Assembly (NCBI GenBank): GCA_965243285.1
Contig: OZ251537.1
Span: 620,001 to 684,000, forward strand
Source: JAHRAW01 sp965243285
Lineage (GTDB): Bacteria; Pseudomonadota; Gammaproteobacteria; Arenicellales; Poriferihabitantaceae
Direction of reading: 5' to 3'
Length of the DNA: 64,000 nucleotides
Below are positions 1 through 9,381 of the stretch, piece after piece (within the stretch, counting starts at the first letter, position 1; each line of letters starts with the position of its first letter). The position numbers and the translations under genes were made by a program. Under the pieces are notes generated by a model. That model saw only the letters and a list, made by a program, of their open reading frames with translations, had not been told where the DNA came from and did not search any database.

Positions 1-409
1 ATCCGAGGGCGCCGAATACCAGCCATTTTTCTGCTATATCGGCCTGTTTGGCGGCGCCGATGAAGGTGGAAATGTCCTTCCATGTGATATTTCGGGTAGT
101 CCAAAATTTGCATTGAATGGCGATTTGGTAGCCATCCTCATGGGTGGCGATTAAATCCACGCCGATGTCGGTGCTACGGGGGCTTTTTACGCTGGTGATT
201 CCCAGGTCACTAATCAACGGCAATGCCCATTGGGTTAATTGCTCAAACTTCTTGCCTTTCTCCACATTGGCATCAGAAATTTGGGCGAATTCATCCAACT
301 TTTCACCAACGGTTTTACCGTCAAAATCATGCAATTGCAGGTGTTTTTCATACTCGGCGGCGGTGAATCCAGGGAGAAATTCCGACTGCTTATGGGTTTT
401 ATTTGACAT
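1..409 (-). CDS. Single-chain restriction-modification enzyme, N-terminal part (runs off left edge)
   Basis: Only the first 136 codons lie in the window. The translation has a Mrr-like PD-(D/E)xK nuclease module: Asp85 in GVDLIA, then Gln99-Cys100-Lys101 in IAIQCKFW. It closely matches the N-terminus of the large enzyme at 59712, which continues into helicase and adenine methyltransferase domains, so this is inferred to be a paralogue of the same type ISP/type I-like class. Such enzymes methylate host DNA and translocate on and cut unmodified DNA. The start is the ATG at 409, directly after a 15-bp tandem repeat. Whether the rest of the gene is intact cannot be seen. Confidence 0.8.
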   Translation of the reverse strand, partial: MSNKTHKQSEFLPGFTAAEYEKHLQLHDFDGKTVGEKLDEFAQISDANVEKGKKFEQLTQWALPLISDLGITSVKSPRSTDIGVDLIATHEDGYQIAIQCKFWTTRNITWKDISTFIGAAKQADIAEKWLVFGALG

Positions 410-465
410 GGGTGGATTTTAGTGGGGTGGATTTTAGTGGGGTGAATTTTAGTGGGGTGAATTTG
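410..465. repeat. 15-bp tandem repeat abutting the R-M gene start
   Basis: About four head-to-tail copies of a 15-bp unit, GGGGTGRATTTTAGT on the plus strand, end at the start codon of the restriction-modification gene on the minus strand. The repeat therefore fills its ribosome-binding and 5' untranslated region. No Shine-Dalgarno sequence is visible inside it. Copy-number change here would alter leader length. Confidence 0.85.
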
Positions 466-588
466 ACTGCGGGGGCGGGAATATAAAACCCACCCGCTTG
501 TTCGTGTGCATCAGGTGGCAAAAAAGGGTGGCAAAAAAATCAACATCAACAAAAAATAAAACATCACCCAAAATAAAGTGAGAACATC

Positions 589-1614
589 TCATTCACTCAA
601 GGCGCGGCTGAATTCATCTACCCAAGCGGTTTTGTTGGCGGCGATGCGTTGCGGGTCGAGGTGCAAGGTGATGGCCGGCTGGACTAGCCTGGCGAAGGCT
701 GGCGGCAGGCCGGCGGTCGGGGTGACCGCCGGGTACATCCAATTACCGGTGGGGATGGCGGATTGGAAGGCGTCGGTGGTGATGAAATCCATAAAGCGCT
801 GCGCCAGCGCTGGCTGCCGGGCGGCGGCGAGTTGCGCCGCTACTTCGATTTGCAGGCCGTGGCCATCGCCAAAGGCGGCGGCGGCGTAGCGGTCATCACC
901 CTCGACCATGCGGTGGTAGGCCGGCGAGGTGGTGTAACTCAACACCATATCGGCTTCGCGGTCCAAAAATAAGCCGTACGCCTCGGCCCAACTGCGGGTG
1001 ACGGTGATGATTTTGCCGGACAGCCGCCGCCAGGCATCGCCGGCGGCGGCGCCGTACAGCGCCTTGACCCACAGCAGCAGGCCGATGCCGGGAGTCGAGC
1101 TGCGCGGGTCTTGGATGACGATTTTCAGCGAATCGTCGGCCGCTAATAATTCGTCAAAACTGGTCGGCGGCATCGGCAGATCATCGCGCCGATAAATGAA
1201 GGCGAAATAGCCGTAGTCGAACGGCAAAAACATCGGGTCGCGCCAGAGCACCGGCAAATCGAGGGCCTCCAGCGAGACATTGTGAGGTTTTAGCAAGCCG
1301 GTGGCGCGCGCTTCGACCAGCAGGCTGTGGTCTAAGCCGAGCACCACATCGGCGCGCGAGCCGGCGCCTTCCAACTGCACTCGGCTGAGAATGCCGGTGG
1401 AACTGTCCACCGCCACATAGTTTATTTCGCACGCGCATTGCGCCTCGAACGCGGCTTTGATTTTCGGCCCCGGGCCCCATTTGGAGGCGAAGGAATCATA
1501 GGTGTAGATGTTCAAAACCGGCCCCTCGGCGCGCCCGGCGCCGGCCCAGCAACAGCCGGCCAACAACACGCCGGCGCAACACACCGCACAAAAAAAACAT
1601 CGTCGATTGCGCAT
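589..1614 (-). CDS. thiB: Thiamine ABC transporter, periplasmic binding protein
   Basis: A 341-residue extracytoplasmic solute-binding protein that would capture thiamine or thiamine phosphates in the periplasm. The mature start reads VLNIYTYDSFASKWGPGPKI, followed by a stretch containing CACEINYVAVDS and ADVVLGLD, the pattern of E. coli ThiB/TbpA. The N-terminus is a signal sequence rich in Cys; LLAGC could be a lipobox, otherwise signal peptidase I would cut near GRA-EG. The usual partner genes thiP and thiQ are not next to it; the gene is followed by the left-edge restriction-modification gene. No TPP riboswitch pattern is visible upstream. Family call is firm; lipidation is uncertain. Confidence 0.9.
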   Translation of the reverse strand: MRNRRCFFCAVCCAGVLLAGCCWAGAGRAEGPVLNIYTYDSFASKWGPGPKIKAAFEAQCACEINYVAVDSSTGILSRVQLEGAGSRADVVLGLDHSLLVEARATGLLKPHNVSLEALDLPVLWRDPMFLPFDYGYFAFIYRRDDLPMPPTSFDELLAADDSLKIVIQDPRSSTPGIGLLLWVKALYGAAAGDAWRRLSGKIITVTRSWAEAYGLFLDREADMVLSYTTSPAYHRMVEGDDRYAAAAFGDGHGLQIEVAAQLAAARQPALAQRFMDFITTDAFQSAIPTGNWMYPAVTPTAGLPPAFARLVQPAITLHLDPQRIAANKTAWVDEFSRALSE

Positions 1615-1692
1615 GATTCGGAGGGAGAGATGGGGCAGTTGTGGCCGAATGCAGAGCCGCTATTGCCCTCGGTTGCCGCCTGCCGCTGGGCT

Positions 1693-1892
1693 TTAATCGG
1701 TCCAGTCCGCTTGCCGGGCGGCCTCCAATTCCACCGCGCCGGTCGACCACTTCCAGCGCGGTTTGACCATGCTCGCAGTCCAACCATTCGCCCCGCATCA
1801 GGTCAGCGGGCAACGCCAGCGGGGCGTCGCATACCGGGCAATTTCGCAGCGGCGGCTTATTCGAGCGGCGGCTTATTCGGTTGTGTGCTCAT
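1693..1892 (-). pseudogene. Broken small zinc-ribbon protein gene
   Basis: From the ATG at 1892 the frame reads MSTQPNKPPLE and stops. A perfect 16-bp tandem duplication (1848-1879) causes this. Removing one copy restores MSTQPNKPPLRNCPVCDAPL and continues through GEWLDCEHGQ. A second shift at an AAA run near 1754, corrected by dropping one A, gives PRWKWSTGAVELEAARQADW and a TAA stop at 1693. The repaired product is about 60 residues with CPVC and CEHG, possibly a Cys3His zinc ribbon. I do not recognise the family for certain; it loosely resembles LysW-type carriers at the first Cys pair. The two lesions and the good repaired composition support decay of a real gene. Confidence 0.6.
1848..1879. 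repeat. Perfect 16-bp tandem duplication
   Basis: AGCGGCGGCTTATTCG occurs at 1848-1863 and again at 1864-1879 without a mismatch. It lies inside the small zinc-ribbon gene and shifts its frame by +1. The lack of mismatches suggests a recent slip. Confidence 0.95.
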
Positions 1893-2199
1893 GGCAAGAT
1901 GAATCCGAAGCCTGAATATCTCGTCTGCGATGGCGGCGGGCATCAAGAATGTATCGCTGGTTGCCGCCGGCAAACCGGCGCCCGCCAAACGCCCGATTCC
2001 ACAAATGCGGCGCGCAGGTCAATAACGGGCGATAATTCTACCTTGATTTTCCGCCGTGCCAGACGATGTTGTTGGCGTGGTTGCCCAAGCGGCGTCCCCC
2101 TATCATCCGCCAAGGCCGGGGTTTCGCTTAAAATCAGCGCCCTTGGCGCCATTTCCGCACCGCCTTAAACCGCCCGCAGGCATTTCCAGCCCCACCGCT
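1893..2199. other. Intergenic, nothing convincing
   Basis: This stretch between the broken zinc-ribbon gene and pckA holds no reading frame that I can support. Open frames on both strands have biased composition and no recognisable motif. The pckA frame is open from 2056, but family homology begins only near 2215, so no upstream start is needed. Confidence 0.5.
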
Positions 2200-3837
2200 A
2201 TGACCATGCCCATCAGCGTCGCCGAACTCGCCCGCAGTCTCAGTCGTTGCGGCATCCATGGGGCGGTGGAAATACTCCACAACCCCAGCTATGACACCTT
2301 GCGCGATGAAGAAACCCGCGCCGATTTGACTGGCTTCGAGCGCGGCCGCATAACCGCCAGCGGCGCCGTGGCGGTGGATACCGGGGTGTTCACCGGGCGC
2401 TCGCCCAAGGATAAATACATCGTGCGCGACGACCTTACCCGCGATACTTTGTGGTGGGCTGAACAAGGGCAAAACGACAACAAGCCGCTCAGCGCCGGCC
2501 ATTGGAATCACTTAAAAAAATTGGCGGCGGCGCAGCTGAGCGGCAAGCGCTTGTTCGTGGTGGATGCCTTTTGCGGCGCCGATGCCGGCACCCGTTTGGG
2601 CGTGCGTTTCATCATGGAGGTGGCGTGGCAGGCGCACTTCGTAACCAACATGTTCATCCGCCCGAGCGCGGCCGAGCTGGCGGATTTCACGCCGGATTTC
2701 ACGGTGCTAAACAGCGCCCGCGCCGTCAACCCGCAATGGCGCGATATGGGGCTGAACTCCGAGAACTTCATCGCCTTTAATCTGACCGAAAAAATGCAGT
2801 TGATCGGCGGCAGTTGGTATGGCGGCGAGATGAAAAAGGGCCTGTTTTCAGTGATGAATTACCGGCTGCCGCAACGCGGCATCGCCTCCATGCATTGCGC
2901 CGCCAATATCGGCGCGGCGGGCGATGTGGCGATCTTTTTCGGCTTGTCCGGCACCGGCAAAACCACCCTTTCCACCGACCCGCGCCGCCGCCTTATCGGC
3001 GATGACGAGCACGGCTGGGACGAGCGCGGCGTGTTCAATTTCGAGGGCGGCTGCTACGCCAAGACCATCCGCCTAGAGGCCGCCGCCGAGCCCGACATCC
3101 ACCACGCCATCCGCCGCGATGCCCTGCTCGAGAATGTGGTGCTGGGCGCCGACGGCGAAGTGGATTACGCGGATGGCTCGAAAACCGAAAACACCCGCGT
3201 CTCGTACCCGCTGCATCACATCGACAATATCGTCACGCCCATCTCGCGCGGCGGTCATGCCAAGCGGGTGATTTTCCTCTCGGCCGACGCTTTCGGCGTG
3301 TTGCCGCCGGTGTCGCGCTTAGATGCGGCGCAGACTCAATACCATTTTTTATCCGGCTTCACCGCCAAACTGGCCGGCACCGAACGCGGCGTACAGCAGC
3401 CGACGCCGACTTTTTCGGCCTGTTTCGGGGCCGCTTTTTTGAGCCTGCACCCGCTCCAATACGGCGCCGTGCTGGCGCAAAAAATGCAAGCCGCCGGGGC
3501 GCGCGCCTATCTGGTCAACACCGGCTGGAACGGCCGCGGGGCGCGCATTCGCCTCCAAGACAGCCGCGCTATCGTCAATGCCATCCTCGCCGGCGAGTTC
3601 GAACGCGCCGCCACTGACACCCTTCCCATATTCCATCTGCAAATCCCTCGCGCCTTGCCGGGCGTGGAATCGGCCCTCTTAGACCCGCGCAACAGTTACC
3701 CCGAGGCGGCGCAATGGCAGATTAAAGCGGAGCATTTGGCGGCTTTGTTCATCGACAATTTCAAACAATACCAAGACCATGAAGCGGCCCGGCGACTCAC
3801 CGCCGCCGGACCGGTGTTGCCGCCGCAACGGGCTTAA
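2200..3837 (+). CDS. pckA: Phosphoenolpyruvate carboxykinase (ATP)
   Basis: Converts oxaloacetate and ATP to phosphoenolpyruvate, the first committed step of gluconeogenesis, in the cytosol. The 545-residue product matches E. coli PckA along its length: GVFTGRSPKDKYIVRDD, the kinase-1a P-loop GLSGTGKTT at about residues 248-256, and the downstream GDDEHGWDERGVFNFEGG. The frame is open further upstream, but the ATG at 2200 (MTMPISVAELA) gives the normal family N-terminus; the ATG at 2206 is an alternative. It stands alone, with a 12-bp triplicated spacer after it. No frameshift or missing catalytic residue is seen. Confidence 0.97.
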   Translation: MTMPISVAELARSLSRCGIHGAVEILHNPSYDTLRDEETRADLTGFERGRITASGAVAVDTGVFTGRSPKDKYIVRDDLTRDTLWWAEQGQNDNKPLSAGHWNHLKKLAAAQLSGKRLFVVDAFCGADAGTRLGVRFIMEVAWQAHFVTNMFIRPSAAELADFTPDFTVLNSARAVNPQWRDMGLNSENFIAFNLTEKMQLIGGSWYGGEMKKGLFSVMNYRLPQRGIASMHCAANIGAAGDVAIFFGLSGTGKTTLSTDPRRRLIGDDEHGWDERGVFNFEGGCYAKTIRLEAAAEPDIHHAIRRDALLENVVLGADGEVDYADGSKTENTRVSYPLHHIDNIVTPISRGGHAKRVIFLSADAFGVLPPVSRLDAAQTQYHFLSGFTAKLAGTERGVQQPTPTFSACFGAAFLSLHPLQYGAVLAQKMQAAGARAYLVNTGWNGRGARIRLQDSRAIVNAILAGEFERAATDTLPIFHLQIPRALPGVESALLDPRNSYPEAAQWQIKAEHLAALFIDNFKQYQDHEAARRLTAAGPVLPPQRA

Positions 3838-4140
3838 AACCGCGCCGCCCAGCCGCATTCTGCCGCCAAACTTGCCGCCAAACTTGCCGCCAAACCACCC
3901 GCCGCTCGGTCGCCGCTGGCCATATCGGCCGCCGGGCCGCATCGGCGACGGTGGCTCGGGGTTTGACATGACGGCTGGGGTTGTATTAAATTCGGCTACC
4001 GTTACTGAAATCCCCGGCCAATTTGCTTTTGCTTTAGGCGACTTTTGGTAGACATTCGCCAAAACAATCGTCAAATACAGTCGTCACTAGGGCCGGCGGC
4101 TTCACCCCCCCCTTTGCACTCCCCAACCGAGCATCGACCC
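3838..4140. repeat. Intergenic with 12-bp x3 tandem repeat
   Basis: The gap between pckA and the autotransporter gene holds three exact or near-exact copies of TGCCGCCAAACT at 3861-3896. The remainder shows no gene and no clear terminator. A Shine-Dalgarno sequence for the autotransporter start is not obvious. Confidence 0.7.
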
Positions 4141-7100
4141 ATGAAAAAATCACCCATAGCCACTCGCCAGCCCCACTGGTTGTTGCAAATCGCCTTAGGC
4201 GTATTGATTTTTGGCGGCTCCATCAGTACCACAACGGCGAGCATAACCATCAACATAACCGATGGTATCGCCCCCACTTTGGAGGTTGATCCGCCGGTCA
4301 TCGATTTCAACGCCGAAACCATCACCTTTGATTTTGATGAGGTGATCGATGTATCTGAAATCGATACCAGTAATTATATGGATGGGCCTCGCACGCGTTT
4401 TCATATGGGTATTGTTGACCGTAGACAAGTAGACGCAGTGTCGCTGGACGGCGCCCTGCTGACCAGCGTCGATTCAGACATAGTAGTCATGTCGATAAGC
4501 AGATCTCTAAAGCAGAGGGCGCTGCGGATACTTGACCGCACCTCTGCCGTCTACATAGATGTCTCTAACACCGCCATACAAGACCTCGCCGGCAACCACT
4601 TCGCCGGGCTGGATATTGTCCAATTAACTGTCGTCGAAGACACCACAGCGCCTACCCTAAGGGACACGGCGCCGGCTTTTAACCTCAGCACCGGGGTTAT
4701 CACCTTTAATTTTGATGATTTCCTTGAGTTCGGCAGTTTCCGCAGTATCGGCCTCTCCAAAATCACCATCACCGACAACAATGGCGAAAACGGCGTATCA
4801 CTTACCGGCGCCGCCATCGTGCCTCTGAACGACTCTGAAACCTTCGTAGTAACTCTGACTGAAGAACAACGGCAGCAAGCCATCCGGCTCCAATACGGGG
4901 CGAATACCCCGATTCGAGTGGATATTGCTGCAGACGCATTTTTCGATTTAAGCGGCAACGGCAACGCCAGCGTGGTTGGTTTAGCGTTTACGCTCACCCG
5001 GGACGACCCTTTTCATTTTCTGCCCGCCCATGATGACATTGGCATTCCATTGAACGAGTTTTTTACGACCACTTTGCCGGCCATCGTCACCACCAATGCC
5101 GACCCGAGTGCCTTCACATACCGCCTCGATGGCGACTTGCCCCCCGGGATGAGTTTCGTTGCCGACACCCGAATTTTAAGCGGCACGCCAACTCAATCAG
5201 TGGTTGATGTCGCATTGTCATACGTCGCCACGGTCGGCACGGTAACACGCGGTGCCGAGTTGTTCCTCCTCTCCGTAGGCTCAGACCTTGTCCTTATTGA
5301 TAATCCGGGCGACATGACTTTTGCAGTGGGGCAGGCGGTAGACATGACATTGCCGAAGGCGAGTGGTGGTTATGGCGACATCGTCTACCGCCTCACCGAT
5401 AATAATGGCGACGCTTTTGCCAGCGATACGGTGCCGGGCTTGATGTTTGCCTCCACCGACGATGGCGGTGTTTTAAGCGGCACGCCGAGCCTGAGCGCCG
5501 CCGGCGTGCATACGCTCACCTACAACGCCACGGATGAGCGCACCCCGGTCAATGCATCGCCGCCTTCTTTCACCGTGACCATCACACTGCCGGAGTTCAC
5601 CACCACCCCCCCGAGCGGCAACCTCATCTATAGGGTGGGCGAACCATACGATGCCGTGCCTTTGCCGGATGCGACCCAAGGCGCCGGGTCGATCATCGGT
5701 TACACCTTGATTTGGGATTGCACTATATTGAACGGTGCCACGCTGACCCTTGAGCAATGCGGCCGCATCAAAGACATGGTCGGGATAGATGATGAGTCTT
5801 CATCGACCCCCCAATCCCTAAACGCCATCACCTCAACGCATTGGGCTGCCCTCGCCGCCGCCGTGCCGAATTTTAATGCGATGTTGCCGTTGAGTTTTCC
5901 GCTGGTCTACACCGCCACCGATAATTTCGGCAATACCGCAGTCGGCAATTTCAATATCGTCATCACCATACTGCCGGCGCCGGTGTTTGCCACCACCCCG
6001 ACCGCCCGTACCTATCGGGTGAACCTCCCATCCCCCGCCATGCCTTTGCAGCAGGTGGTCAGCGATTCCCCCAATCTCAGTTACGCCTTGGCTTGGGATT
6101 GCGGTCTAGTGGACAACACCACGCTGGCGGATACGCCATGCGACGCCATCAAAACCATGTTGGGGCTGGTTGATTCGGCTTCATCGACCGCCATCACCCT
6201 ACCGGCGATAACCCAAACGCAGTGGGATACCTTCGCTGTCGCCGTGTCGGATTTTAATGCGCTGCCGCTGAGTTTTTCGCTGGTCTACACGGCGGACGAT
6301 AACACCGGCAACGACCCGGCCATGGTCTCGTACGCCATCACCATCACACTGCCGGCGCCGGAGTTCGACAGCACTGCCTTCGAAGACCTCGTCTATACGG
6401 TGGGCCAGCCAGCCGAGGCCACGCCGTTGCAAGCGGCGGACAGCCTGGCTGAATCGCTCACTTACGCCCTGCTGACTTGGGATTGCGGTCTATTGGACAA
6501 CACCACCACGCTGCCGGATACGCCATGCAACGCCATCAAAACCCTATTAGGGCTGGATGGAATGGATGTAATGGATTCACCGACCCCCATCACCCTACCG
6601 GCGATAACCCAAATGCAGTGGGATGACCTCGCTGACGTGCCGGATTTTAATACGCTGCTGCCGCTGAGTTTTTCGCTGACCTACACGGCGGACGATAATA
6701 TCTCCGTCAACGGCCCGACCACGGTTTCTTTCACCATCACCATCAGGGCATCCTCCACCTTCGCCGAGACCAACGAAGTGATTTTGCCGGAGGTCATGCG
6801 GGCGATTACCAACAGCGCCACGGCCGCCATCACCGACCGCATCGGGCAGGCTGCTGGGCGAGCCGCTGGGCCGGCCGGCGGTTCGGGCGCCAGTTTCAGC
6901 CTGGCTGGGCATGACAATATCGCCAGCCTATTGGCCGGGCGTGGCGAGGAGATGACAGCCGATGACTTCGATGCCAAAAAACTGCTGGCCGGGGCCCAAT
7001 TCGCCATACCGCTCAAGGGCGTGGGCGGTGACGGCGGGGTTGTCCCCGGCTCGGCGGTGTTCTGGGCCAGCGGCGAATACTCGGCGTTAGACGGCGAGGA

Positions 7101-8130
7101 TGATGCGGTGGATTGGGATGGCGATTTGCTCGGCTTTCAGGTCGGCGTCGATGCCAAAGTGCGGCAAAATCTGTTGCTCGGGCTGTCCATATCCCGCTTG
7201 GCGAGCGATTTGGAATATGAAACACCCGTAGCCGGCGGCGATTATGAAATCGACATGACCAGCGTGCATCCGTACCTCGCCTGGCGCGCCGGGGCGCTGG
7301 ATTTATGGGCCTCGGTGGGCCTCGGCGAGGGTGATTTACGCATCAAACCCGCCGTCGGCGTGGCCCAATCCGCCGACCTCAACATGACTTCCCTAAACGG
7401 CGGTTTGAGCGGCTCGGTGTGGCAACAAAGCGCCGCCGACATGCGATTCAAGGGCGAACTCGGGGTAAGCGAACTGAAAACCGACGCCGCCGGCAATATG
7501 GATGACACCTCCGTCACCACCACCCGCATTCGCGTCGCCTTGGAAGCCAGCCTGCCCCGCCGGTTGGCCAGCGGCGCCTCATTAGCGCCGTCTATGCAAG
7601 TCGGCTTGCGCCATGACGGCGGCGACGGCAACACCGGCGGCGGCGTCGAGGTCGGCGGCGTTTTGCGCTACCACAATCCGGCTACCAACTTCACCGCCGA
7701 AGGGCGAGTTCGCGCCCTGCTCGCCCACAGCGCCGAGCAAGAAGAATGGGGCTTGCAAGGCACTGTGATATTAGGCGCCGGCGCCGACGGGCAAGGTTTG
7801 TCGCTGAACTTAACCCCCAGCTACGGCGACGCCGCCAGCGCCCAGCAGCAGTTATGGCATGACGGCGTGGCCAGCGCCACCACCGCCGCTGCCGACAAAA
7901 CCGCCGACTACAGCGCCACCCTAAACAGCCGAGTAGGGTACGGCGTAGCTTTGCGCGACGGCTCATTATTAGAGCCATACAGCGCGTTGACTTTGGGCGC
8001 CGCCGACACCTACCGCATCGGCATGCGCTGGAAAAGCAGCCAAAACCTCACCCTGAATTTACTCGGCGAACGCCACCAGACCGCCACCGCCAACAACGCC
8101 ATCATCCTAAAAGGCGCAATGCAGTTTTAG
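4141..8130 (+). CDS. Large autotransporter adhesin-like protein with Ig-like repeats
   Basis: A 1329-residue predicted surface protein. Residues 1-40 form a signal peptide (MKKSPIATRQ, then a hydrophobic run). The passenger has two domains of bacterial Ig type around residues 40-300 (DDTTAPTL-like starts), two putative-Ig (He_PIG-like) domains with the SGTP motif, then three repeats of about 125 residues, each with a WDC near the middle and the related DNTTLADTPC or LEQCG, suggesting one disulfide per repeat. The last roughly 300 residues form a type V autotransporter beta-barrel ending in Phe (GAMQF). The start is the ATG at 4141, which gives the signal peptide; the open frame upstream is disregarded. 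A strong terminator follows. The ligand is unknown. Confidence 0.88.
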   Translation: MKKSPIATRQPHWLLQIALGVLIFGGSISTTTASITINITDGIAPTLEVDPPVIDFNAETITFDFDEVIDVSEIDTSNYMDGPRTRFHMGIVDRRQVDAVSLDGALLTSVDSDIVVMSISRSLKQRALRILDRTSAVYIDVSNTAIQDLAGNHFAGLDIVQLTVVEDTTAPTLRDTAPAFNLSTGVITFNFDDFLEFGSFRSIGLSKITITDNNGENGVSLTGAAIVPLNDSETFVVTLTEEQRQQAIRLQYGANTPIRVDIAADAFFDLSGNGNASVVGLAFTLTRDDPFHFLPAHDDIGIPLNEFFTTTLPAIVTTNADPSAFTYRLDGDLPPGMSFVADTRILSGTPTQSVVDVALSYVATVGTVTRGAELFLLSVGSDLVLIDNPGDMTFAVGQAVDMTLPKASGGYGDIVYRLTDNNGDAFASDTVPGLMFASTDDGGVLSGTPSLSAAGVHTLTYNATDERTPVNASPPSFTVTITLPEFTTTPPSGNLIYRVGEPYDAVPLPDATQGAGSIIGYTLIWDCTILNGATLTLEQCGRIKDMVGIDDESSSTPQSLNAITSTHWAALAAAVPNFNAMLPLSFPLVYTATDNFGNTAVGNFNIVITILPAPVFATTPTARTYRVNLPSPAMPLQQVVSDSPNLSYALAWDCGLVDNTTLADTPCDAIKTMLGLVDSASSTAITLPAITQTQWDTFAVAVSDFNALPLSFSLVYTADDNTGNDPAMVSYAITITLPAPEFDSTAFEDLVYTVGQPAEATPLQAADSLAESLTYALLTWDCGLLDNTTTLPDTPCNAIKTLLGLDGMDVMDSPTPITLPAITQMQWDDLADVPDFNTLLPLSFSLTYTADDNISVNGPTTVSFTITIRASSTFAETNEVILPEVMRAITNSATAAITDRIGQAAGRAAGPAGGSGASFSLAGHDNIASLLAGRGEEMTADDFDAKKLLAGAQFAIPLKGVGGDGGVVPGSAVFWASGEYSALDGEDDAVDWDGDLLGFQVGVDAKVRQNLLLGLSISRLASDLEYETPVAGGDYEIDMTSVHPYLAWRAGALDLWASVGLGEGDLRIKPAVGVAQSADLNMTSLNGGLSGSVWQQSAADMRFKGELGVSELKTDAAGNMDDTSVTTTRIRVALEASLPRRLASGASLAPSMQVGLRHDGGDGNTGGGVEVGGVLRYHNPATNFTAEGRVRALLAHSAEQEEWGLQGTVILGAGADGQGLSLNLTPSYGDAASAQQQLWHDGVASATTAAADKTADYSATLNSRVGYGVALRDGSLLEPYSALTLGAADTYRIGMRWKSSQNLTLNLLGERHQTATANNAIILKGAMQF

Positions 8131-8182
8131 CGAGGGCAGTTTTGGCGAGGCGACATTCAGCCGACCGAAAAGCAACCGTTAC

Positions 8183-8212
8183 GGGCGACTCAGCCATGAG
8201 TCGCCCTTTTTT
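8183..8212 (+). terminator. Intrinsic terminator after the autotransporter gene
   Basis: A perfect 10-bp stem (GGGCGACTCA / TGAGTCGCCC) with a GCCA loop is followed by six T residues. It lies 53 bp after the stop codon of the autotransporter gene. The T run is also part of the target duplicated by the adjoining mobile repeat. Confidence 0.95.
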
Positions 8213-8214
8213 AT

Positions 8215-8429
8215 GGGATTTATATATCTAAATCTACACGGTGGCTTTGGCTTTGACTTTTCGCCTTTTTAGTCTTTAGTCTTTAGTCTTTGCTCACCCC
8301 ATCAGCCACAAAGAGAGTTAAGAGATACAACATCAACAGAAAAATCAAAGTCAAACCCATCTCCCCCTAAATCAGCCGCTGACCTCAAAAAAACGCCAAT
8401 CGAACTGCAGATTTAAGTATATAAATCCC
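8215..8429 (+). mobile_element. MITE-like repeat, copy 1
   Basis: Ends are inverted repeats: the left end starts GGGATTTATATATCTAAATC, and the right end read in reverse starts GGGATTTATATACTTAAATC. The left arm is T-rich (CTTTGG/CTTTGA units), the right arm A-rich, so the whole element could fold back on itself. Flanks are TTTTTTAT and TTTTTTAG, a 7 of 8 bp target duplication that falls in the T-run of the preceding terminator. There is no coding capacity. The right arm carries the block AATCAGCCGCTGACCTCAAA shared by other copies. Confidence 0.85.
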
Positions 8430-8461
8430 TTTTTTAGGGGAATGGCCGACCTAAATCCCCT

Positions 8462-9325
8462 TTATTTCAACGCCGCCAGACAGGCTACCCAGGCCGGGTC
8501 GTTGTAGCCGAGGCGGGTTAATTCATAGCGGGTTTGGCGTTTTTCCTCGATGCACCAGAACACGCGAATGTCGGCGAAGCCGGCTTCGCGCAATAGGTCG
8601 ATGATTTCGGGCATAGACCAGATGCGCCAGCGGTATTCGAAGGCGCCGCGCAACTGCGAGCCATCGGGGAAGCGAAAGTGCAGGGCGAGGTCGGCGCTGT
8701 TATCCACCGGGCAGAGGCCGGTTTGGTGGCAGATGAGGTCGAAATCGCCGCAGTCGGTGATTTGCTCTTGTTCAGAAAAAGCCTCGCCGCCGCCGTGTAC
8801 ATCCAACGCCAGCACGCCGCCGGCGGCGAGGTCGTCGCGGGCGCCGCGGAAGTACGCCAGCAGCGTCTCGCGCTCGCGGAAAATCCAATAAGAGAAGTTG
8901 AAGGCGCAGCGAATGTCCGGCGCGATGGCGCTGCTCTCGCGGGCGTCGGCTAAGCGCAACATAGCGCGCCGCCGGCGGCTGTTGCGGCCGGCGGCGGACG
9001 GAAAATGATTTTCTTGCGCCCAGCGCAAGGTTGCGCTGTCGATGTCGCAGCCTTCGCCGGTGTACCTCGGGCCTTGTTCCAGCCAGGCGCGCAAGGTGGC
9101 GGCGCTGCCGCAAAAATCCTCGCGCAAGCGCCGCGCCTTCTTGCCGCGGGCTTGCCGATAGATTTGCTGCAGTAACTCCACATCGACATGCGGCGATTGC
9201 ACGCTGAGCTCATACAGCCGATGCTTGTCGGCGGACTCGGCCAAGGTCGGGGCGCGAGGCCGGTTTCGCTTCCCGCGCGTGGTCGATTTCAGCGCGGTCG
9301 ATTTTGCGGATGATTGGCGCGCCAT
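8462..9325 (-). CDS. Class I SAM-dependent methyltransferase, substrate unknown
   Basis: A 287-residue protein with a Rossmann methyltransferase core. Motif I is LREDFCGSAA near residue 71, followed by YTGEGCDID for the acidic residue that binds the SAM ribose, and a later GGVLALDVHGGGEAF strand. Proteins with this LREDFCG signature occur widely in proteobacteria and are annotated only as methyltransferases; the substrate is not known to me. The first 30 residues are basic and Ser/Arg rich, so the true start may lie further in. It diverges from rsmG, with 56 bp between the start codons, so the two may share a promoter region. Confidence 0.75.
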   Translation of the reverse strand: MARQSSAKSTALKSTTRGKRNRPRAPTLAESADKHRLYELSVQSPHVDVELLQQIYRQARGKKARRLREDFCGSAATLRAWLEQGPRYTGEGCDIDSATLRWAQENHFPSAAGRNSRRRRAMLRLADARESSAIAPDIRCAFNFSYWIFRERETLLAYFRGARDDLAAGGVLALDVHGGGEAFSEQEQITDCGDFDLICHQTGLCPVDNSADLALHFRFPDGSQLRGAFEYRWRIWSMPEIIDLLREAGFADIRVFWCIEEKRQTRYELTRLGYNDPAWVACLAALK

Positions 9326-9381
9326 GTTTGCGGGGCGGAAAAGGCGGGGATAGGGCGGCGGGGAATTGCTATGATGGCGAA

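Noticed and set aside
1615..1900. TPP riboswitch upstream of thiB
   Set aside because: The CUGAGA and GAACCUGAU elements expected of the riboswitch are absent from the minus strand before thiB.
8430..8461. Terminator AGGGGAAT...ATCCCC just after the methyltransferase gene at 8462
   Set aside because: On the minus strand the hairpin is followed by A residues rather than T, and on the plus strand there is no gene to end.
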